DNA of 32,933 nucleotides from Balneolaceae bacterium (GTDB taxonomy: Bacteria > Bacteroidota > Rhodothermia > Balneolales > Balneolaceae), in NCBI GenBank assembly GCA_003559375.1, contig PWLN01000433.1, forward strand, positions 1-32,933, read 5' to 3'. Positions within the stretch are counted from its first letter, which is position 1; each line of letters begins with the position of its first letter. The translations under genes and the position numbers were made by a program. Below are positions 27,379 to 32,933 of the stretch, piece after piece. Under the pieces are notes generated by a model. The model saw only the letters and a program-made list of their open reading frames with translations, was not told the origin of the DNA and did no database searches.

Positions 27379-29525
27379 ATAAAAAAAAATTAAGCTCTTT
27401 AGAAAAAAGCATCATAGATATCCTGAAGTCCTATCCGGATGCGTCGATACCCATACCATTACTTGTGGATGCATTAGGTTTGCCCAAAAAGAAAGGGCCT
27501 CAGAAAATTAAACACTCGGTAAACCGACTGAAACTCCTCGGCCACATTATGGTTTCGAGGGGAAATCTGGTTCGCCTCAACGAACCCGTTATTCGTGACG
27601 CCAGTATTGTTGAGGGAAAACTGGATGTAACCAGCCGGGGGGACGGTTATGTAATTGTAGAAGGACGTGATCAGGATATCAAAATATCAAACAGATATTT
27701 AGGCACAGCACTTAATGGCGATAGTGTGAGAGCCCGAATAATCGGCTATCACAAAAAAAGCAATAAACCGCTTGGTAAAATTGAAGAAGTAGTTTCACGT
27801 GCCAGTACACTGTTTGTAGGTGAACTTGAAGAAATTGCCAAAAACACATACCTGATTCGGGCCGACCGTCAATCCTCACGAGCTGACTTTTTTGTAGACC
27901 CGGATGACCTGAATGGAGCCAAACCCGGCCAAAAAGTAACATTCCGCCTTGTTCAGTGGGATGATGAACGGGGTTATCCTCAGGGTAAAGTAGACCAGGT
28001 GCTTGGTGAAGCCGGTTCCAATGAAGCAAATATTCTGTCTATTCTTGCTGAAAAACAGTTTCGGGGTGAATTTCCGCATCAAGTGGAACAGTTTGCCGAA
28101 AATATCACATTCGATATCCCTCAACAGGAAATTCAGCGCAGGCGCGATATCCGCAATGAGGTAGTTCTCACAATAGATCCTGCCGATGCAAAAGATTTTG
28201 ATGACGGACTGAGTATCGCCGTACTGGAAAACGGAAACTATTACCTTGGTGTACATATCGCCGACGTTACTCATTACATGCCCAGGAGTTCTGCTTTAGA
28301 TGAAGAAGCGTACAGCAGGGGCACCAGTGTTTACCTGGTTGACAGGGTGATCCCCATGCTGCCTGAACGATTAAGCAACGGGGTTTGCAGCCTGCGTCCC
28401 CACGAAGACAAACTGGCATACAGCTGCTTCATGGAAATTGCCCCAAACGGCAAGCTGGTTGATTATTCTATTGAAGAAACAGTAATTCACTCCAAACAGC
28501 GTTTTGTTTACGAAGAGGTTCAGGAAATTCTGGATGGCAAAAACAGCCATCCATTTATAAATGAATTAAAAACCCTGGAGACGCTCGCAAAAATTCTGCT
28601 TGAAAAAAGATTTCGGGAAGGCTCAATAGATTTTGATACTCCCGAACCCAAATTTGTACTTGATGAAACAGGAAAACCACTGCATGTGATCCTCAAAGAA
28701 CGAATATTTGCACACCGGCTCATTGAAGAATGCATGCTCATGGCAAATAAAACCGTTTCGTATCATATAAATACGCTGCGCAAAAAGGGACGCAAAAAAG
28801 AAAATAATGACCACCCGTTTCTGTACCGTGTTCATGATAAACCTGATCTCGAAAAACTGTATAACATCAGGGAAACGGTTAAACCACTTGGCATTAACTT
28901 TGATCCTGATGGATCCATCAACTCAAAAAAAATCAATGCATTATTAAAAAGCGTTGAAGGTACTTCACTTGAAAAGATTGTGAACGGCCTAACACTTCGC
29001 TCAATGGCAAAAGCCGAGTATTCACCAAAAAACATTGGCCATTTCGGTTTGAGTTTTTCAGACTATGCACACTTTACAAGCCCAATACGGCGTTATCCTG
29101 ACGTAGTTGTACACAGGCTTCTTAAACGTTATAACTCCGGTGCTGCTGAATATACTTTTACAAAACTTGAGCAAATTGGCGAACATTGCAGCGAAAGAGA
29201 ACGTTATGCAGTTGAAGCTGAAAGAGACTCTGTAAAATTGAAGCAGGTAGAGTTTCTTTCCGGGCGTCTGGGTGAAACTTTCCCCGGTGTTATAAGCGGC
29301 GTCACAGAGAACGGTATTTATATTCTTCTGGACGATATATATTGCGAAGGAATGATTCGCGTTAGTGAGCTAAAGGATGATTATTATGTTTATCATCCAA
29401 AAATGCACTGCCTCATCGGCAGGTCAAAAGGACGCAAGTACAGGCTTGGCGATTCCATCAATGCAAAAGTCATAAATACTGATTTAGAAAGAAGACAGAT
29501 TGATCTTACAACTTCAGATTTTTAA
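27375..29525 (+). CDS. rnr: ribonuclease R
   Basis: RNase R is a processive 3'-5' exoribonuclease that degrades structured RNA, rRNA and mRNA and assists trans-translation. The 716-residue protein has an N-terminal winged-helix region (about 1-70), cold-shock domains (about 75-230), the RNB catalytic domain (about 255-590) with the metal-binding DPADAKDFDD at 268-277, and a C-terminal S1 domain (about 630-716; GVISGVTENGIYILLDD). The FTSPIRRYPDVVVHRLL motif late in RNB is also present. The start overlaps the tamB stop by ATGA. A lysine-rich tail after S1, as in E. coli, is absent. Confidence 0.95.
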   Translation: MNKKKLSSLEKSIIDILKSYPDASIPIPLLVDALGLPKKKGPQKIKHSVNRLKLLGHIMVSRGNLVRLNEPVIRDASIVEGKLDVTSRGDGYVIVEGRDQDIKISNRYLGTALNGDSVRARIIGYHKKSNKPLGKIEEVVSRASTLFVGELEEIAKNTYLIRADRQSSRADFFVDPDDLNGAKPGQKVTFRLVQWDDERGYPQGKVDQVLGEAGSNEANILSILAEKQFRGEFPHQVEQFAENITFDIPQQEIQRRRDIRNEVVLTIDPADAKDFDDGLSIAVLENGNYYLGVHIADVTHYMPRSSALDEEAYSRGTSVYLVDRVIPMLPERLSNGVCSLRPHEDKLAYSCFMEIAPNGKLVDYSIEETVIHSKQRFVYEEVQEILDGKNSHPFINELKTLETLAKILLEKRFREGSIDFDTPEPKFVLDETGKPLHVILKERIFAHRLIEECMLMANKTVSYHINTLRKKGRKKENNDHPFLYRVHDKPDLEKLYNIRETVKPLGINFDPDGSINSKKINALLKSVEGTSLEKIVNGLTLRSMAKAEYSPKNIGHFGLSFSDYAHFTSPIRRYPDVVVHRLLKRYNSGAAEYTFTKLEQIGEHCSERERYAVEAERDSVKLKQVEFLSGRLGETFPGVISGVTENGIYILLDDIYCEGMIRVSELKDDYYVYHPKMHCLIGRSKGRKYRLGDSINAKVINTDLERRQIDLTTSDF

Positions 29526-29536
29526 TAATTTCTCAT

Positions 29537-32500
29537 ATGCGGTTGCTTAATAAAACATTACTCATAACTATTCTTACCCTTTTTATCTCCACATCGGCCG
29601 TTCAGGAGGTTTTTGCCCAGTTTTTCTTTTTCGGAAAAAACCGTGTTCAGTACGAAAGGTTTGATTGGAGATACATCGAAACCGATCATTTCGATATCTA
29701 CTACTATGATTCTAAAAACTATCATCTTGCTCAATTTACAGCCGAAACTGTGGAATCGTCACTCAAGCAGCTGGTAGAAGATCTGGGCTCTCCATTAACT
29801 GACAGGATCCCGGTAATTATTTATGATTCGCACAGTGATTTTTCACAAACTAACGTAGTTCGGCTTCCGGTGGATGCCCAGGGAATCGGTGGTGTTACGG
29901 ATAAATTCAAAAACAGGATGACTCAGCCATTTATGGGAGATTATGCCGATTTCCGGCGCACCATACAACACGAGCTCCTGCATGCCTATATCAATGATGT
30001 GTACTATGGCGGCTCTATTCAATCCATCATGCAAAATAATATCCAGCTTGTATTTCCACTTTGGTTTGAAGAAGGCCTGGCTGAATATCTTGCACTTGGC
30101 TGGGATACCCAAACAGATATGTACATTCGCGATGCGATACTGAATAACTACCTTCCGCCTATACCTCAGCTCGGCGGCTTTTTTGCCTACCGAGGCGGAC
30201 AGGCTTTCTGGTACTATATTGCAGAACAATATGGCCGCCCGAAAATTACCGAAATTATGCAGCGCATCCGTACTACCCGCAATATCCAGCAGGCACTGGT
30301 ACAGTCGCTGGGCCTCCAGATTGATGAACTATCTGAACGATGGAAAGAATACTGGCAACAGCGTTATTTCCCTGAAGTAGCAGAAAGACAGTCGTTAAGC
30401 TCTGTGGCTACTCACATGAACAGGCATTCGCGTTCACGAACTTACGATACCAGCCCAACAATTTCTCCAAGGGGCGATCGTATTGCGATGATCTCAAACA
30501 GAAGAGGTGTGTTTGATGTAATTGTTCTGGATGCCAATACAGGCCAAAGGCTAAAAACGGTAATCAGCGGTGCCGACAATCCAATGTTCGAAGAACTGAA
30601 CATCCTCAACCCAAATCTTTCATGGTCGCCGGATGGCACACAATTGGCACTATCAAGCAAGTCGCAGGGATCATACAACCTCGCTATTGTGGACTACGAA
30701 ACGTTACGTTCAAATACAATCCGTTTCCCTGACCTTGATGCCATAAATTCCGTGGCATGGTCGCCGGACGGCCAAAAGATAGCATTTGATGGCAATATAG
30801 GCCCATATCAGGACATCTTTGTTTACAATCTCGAAACGGGTGATTTCATCAATCTTACTGGTGATGTGTTTACAGATAAAGAGCCGGCCTGGGGGCCAGA
30901 TTCAGAAACGGTTTATTTTGTTTCGAACCGTGGCGAGCGCATTCAGCCCCATACTTATCTTGCCGGTTACTCTACCATGCAGCATAACTCATTCTATCAA
31001 TCAGATCTGTACAGGATAAGAGTAGGAAGCAATCGTATCGAGCGTTTGACAAATACGCCTACCTGGTCGGAAACACAGCCAACCCTGACTGCAGATGGCA
31101 GGCTTCTGTTTGTATCTGATCAAAATGGAATTCCTAATATCTATGAGTACGATCTCGAAAGCCGTTCTGTTTATCCGATTACCGATTTACAATCGGGGGT
31201 AATGCAGATTTCTGTTTCCCGAGACGGAACCCGCCTTGCATTTAATGCACTGAACCGGGGTGCTCCAGACATCTTTCTGATGCGATCCCCTTTCAGTATG
31301 CGAAGAGATGCCCCGCTCACGCCAAACACATGGGCTCAAAAACGTGATTCCATGGAACCAGGCGATCTTGTTCCGGCAATACGATATGCACAACAGATGA
31401 TTGCGGCAAGAGATCGTGGCAACGTGATTTCATCCAGGCTTCTCACCGCTCCGCAACCGGTTACAACAGTAGATGATGAACCTGAAGAAGTGGTAGAGGA
31501 AGAAACCGCAGAACAGGCCGATACTGCCAGAATCGACTTCAGGAATTATCAGTTTGCCGAAGCTGTAATCAGGGATACAACAATTACGTTACGGGATGAT
31601 CCGAGAAACTTTGAACCTGAAGGCAACCTTACAGAAGAAGGATATTTCCAGCCCAGGAGATACAGGCTTCAGTTCTCACCTGACTTCACCTACGCTGCAG
31701 GCCAATTGAGTACCTATTACGGAACTTCTGCATTTGCATTTGTGACGCTTACAGACCTGTTTGGTGACCATCAGATTTCATTCGGTTCCAATCTTGTATT
31801 CGATCTGCGCAATAGCGATTATACATTCCAGTATGGTTATCTTCGTAACCGCACCAACTTTTTTGCTTCTTTTTTCCACCAATCCCGGAACTTTCAAACA
31901 TTTTTTGGTGAGTTGCTGAGATTCAGGACTTTCGGTGGTACTGTAGACTTCCAGTATCCGCTAAACCGTTATCAGCGTTTTGATTATGGCATATCTGCAA
32001 TCGGGATTGCACGGGATTTCAGTACCGTACAAGGCCTTGGCGGCAGAAATGTAAGTAATGAAAATGCCTGGTTTCTCTATCCTCAGATCACATATACCGG
32101 CGATTTCACAGTACCCGGTTTTATCACACCAAGGGGGGGCAACAGGTACTCCCTCAGGCTGGCAGCAACTCCACCTGTTGGGAGCGATTCCCCACAGTTT
32201 ATCACTTTAATGGGTGACTACCGGCAATACCTCGATATAGGAGCCGGATACTCTCTGGCATTCCGTGGGTCAGGTGCCGTCTCTTATGGCCGCGATTCAC
32301 AAACATTCTTTATGGGTGGTATGCTGGGGTGGATTAATCAGCGATGGTCGAATGCCGAAATACCGTTCGAACGCCTTGCCGATACATTTTTTACACTCCC
32401 GGCTACCCCGCTCAGAGGCCATGAATTCAATACCATTTACGGCGACAAATTCACGCTGATCAATGCAGAATTCAGGTTCCCGCTGTTTGCTGCCGTGTTG

Positions 32501-32899
32501 CCTGGCCCGCTCCCGATATTACCGCTCTGGAATATTACCGGTGTTGCATTCGTGGATGTTGGTTCGGCCTGGGGTTTTGACGTTCCGTTCTCGAGATTCA
32601 ATGATATGCAGGGGAATCCCATTGTATATTTTGAAAACCCGGCGAGGTTTCAAGGCAGAATAGGTACCAAAAAAGAAGCCTTTATCAATCCACAGACCGG
32701 ATTACTCAGGGAAGGCGCTCCTCAACAGGGTGATATCCAAACAGTATACGTAGACGGAGATATTTTGATCGGTGCAGGCTTTGGATTACGAACCATTCTC
32801 CTCGGGCTTCCATTTCGATATGATGTAGGGTGGCCATATGGCAGGGATGGATTCAGCAGCAGACCGATTCATTACTTCTCAATTGGGATAGATTTTTAA
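29537..32899 (+). CDS. peptidase-MA / TolB-type propeller / outer-membrane barrel fusion
   Basis: An 1120-residue exported protein with a signal peptide (about 1-28, ending EVFAQ) and three visible modules. (1) A gluzincin metalloprotease domain (about 35-275) with HELLH at 145-149 and the third ligand in WFEEGLAEY (E179), as in peptidase-MA families. (2) Six TolB/WD40-like blades (about 300-585) with SPDG-type turns (WSPDGTQLALSS, WSPDGQKIAFDG, SRDGTRLAFNA). (3) After an acidic linker (about 645-665), a beta-barrel rich in aromatic strands (about 705-1120) that ends in phenylalanine (YFSIGIDF), resembling Omp85/BamA-type barrels. I infer outer-membrane location with the propeller and protease in the periplasm. 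It lies 11 nt after rnr. Substrate unknown; related FCB proteins are often called biopolymer transporter Tol. Confidence 0.82.
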   Translation: MRLLNKTLLITILTLFISTSAVQEVFAQFFFFGKNRVQYERFDWRYIETDHFDIYYYDSKNYHLAQFTAETVESSLKQLVEDLGSPLTDRIPVIIYDSHSDFSQTNVVRLPVDAQGIGGVTDKFKNRMTQPFMGDYADFRRTIQHELLHAYINDVYYGGSIQSIMQNNIQLVFPLWFEEGLAEYLALGWDTQTDMYIRDAILNNYLPPIPQLGGFFAYRGGQAFWYYIAEQYGRPKITEIMQRIRTTRNIQQALVQSLGLQIDELSERWKEYWQQRYFPEVAERQSLSSVATHMNRHSRSRTYDTSPTISPRGDRIAMISNRRGVFDVIVLDANTGQRLKTVISGADNPMFEELNILNPNLSWSPDGTQLALSSKSQGSYNLAIVDYETLRSNTIRFPDLDAINSVAWSPDGQKIAFDGNIGPYQDIFVYNLETGDFINLTGDVFTDKEPAWGPDSETVYFVSNRGERIQPHTYLAGYSTMQHNSFYQSDLYRIRVGSNRIERLTNTPTWSETQPTLTADGRLLFVSDQNGIPNIYEYDLESRSVYPITDLQSGVMQISVSRDGTRLAFNALNRGAPDIFLMRSPFSMRRDAPLTPNTWAQKRDSMEPGDLVPAIRYAQQMIAARDRGNVISSRLLTAPQPVTTVDDEPEEVVEEETAEQADTARIDFRNYQFAEAVIRDTTITLRDDPRNFEPEGNLTEEGYFQPRRYRLQFSPDFTYAAGQLSTYYGTSAFAFVTLTDLFGDHQISFGSNLVFDLRNSDYTFQYGYLRNRTNFFASFFHQSRNFQTFFGELLRFRTFGGTVDFQYPLNRYQRFDYGISAIGIARDFSTVQGLGGRNVSNENAWFLYPQITYTGDFTVPGFITPRGGNRYSLRLAATPPVGSDSPQFITLMGDYRQYLDIGAGYSLAFRGSGAVSYGRDSQTFFMGGMLGWINQRWSNAEIPFERLADTFFTLPATPLRGHEFNTIYGDKFTLINAEFRFPLFAAVLPGPLPILPLWNITGVAFVDVGSAWGFDVPFSRFNDMQGNPIVYFENPARFQGRIGTKKEAFINPQTGLLREGAPQQGDIQTVYVDGDILIGAGFGLRTILLGLPFRYDVGWPYGRDGFSSRPIHYFSIGIDF

Positions 32900-32907
32900 G
32901 TAGATGA

Positions 32908-32924
32908 GACTATAGACTATAGAC
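32908..32924. repeat. short tandem repeat at the window edge
   Basis: GACTATA is repeated 2.4 times immediately after the last gene. The window ends 9 nt later, so the extent and meaning of the repeat cannot be judged. Confidence 0.4.
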
Positions 32925-32933
32925 AATGGACAA

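Overview
The window is a chromosomal segment of core genes from a Gram-negative bacterium of the Bacteroidota/Balneolota/Rhodothermota group (FCB superphylum). The strongest taxonomic hints are a GldE-like CorC transporter next to ssb, a 30-residue basic AURKAIP1/COX24-type protein, an NFACT protein with the MNNYY-type start common in this group, sparse Shine-Dalgarno signals, and a TolB-propeller/outer-membrane-barrel fusion. The assignment comes from gene content and protein style, not a database search; Balneolaceae is my best guess. No phage, CRISPR array, rRNA, tRNA or intact insertion sequence was seen.

Left part (1-4650, minus strand): an F-type ATP synthase operon in transcription order M23 peptidase - bactofilin - atpZ - atpI-like - atpB - atpE - atpF - atpH - atpA (cut by the window edge). 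A good promoter candidate lies just upstream of the M23 gene, so cell-shape genes and the proton-driven ATP synthase probably share one transcript. Next come guaB (purine synthesis), a small unknown gene, a DUF697 membrane protein and purB (purine synthesis), all minus strand.

Middle part (9.2-18.1 kb, minus strand): a 419-bp gap made of nested inverted repeats, then an M48 lipoprotein protease, murB (peptidoglycan precursor), a gldE-like transporter overlapping murB, a clear terminator, ssb, and a lysine/diaminopimelate operon lysC-dapB-dapA-dapD whose first three genes overlap by ATGA. The DAP product and MurB both feed peptidoglycan synthesis.

Right part (18.1-32.9 kb): a 496-bp gap with repeat-like hairpins leads to a tiny ribosome-associated-type gene with its own terminator. 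A convergent minus-strand gene of unknown function follows. A tight plus-strand operon then runs NFACT/RqcH-like - aroK - aroB - tamB - rnr - a 1120-residue protease/propeller/barrel protein. It mixes ribosome quality control, the shikimate pathway, RNA decay and outer-membrane biogenesis.

Most of the window is ordinary housekeeping DNA. The items most worth a second look are tamB, whose coding frame continues about 200 bp upstream of its first ATG/GTG/TTG and includes the expected membrane anchor; the three-module envelope protein at the right end; the bactofilin-M23-ATP synthase linkage; and the nested inverted repeats at 9.23-9.59 kb.
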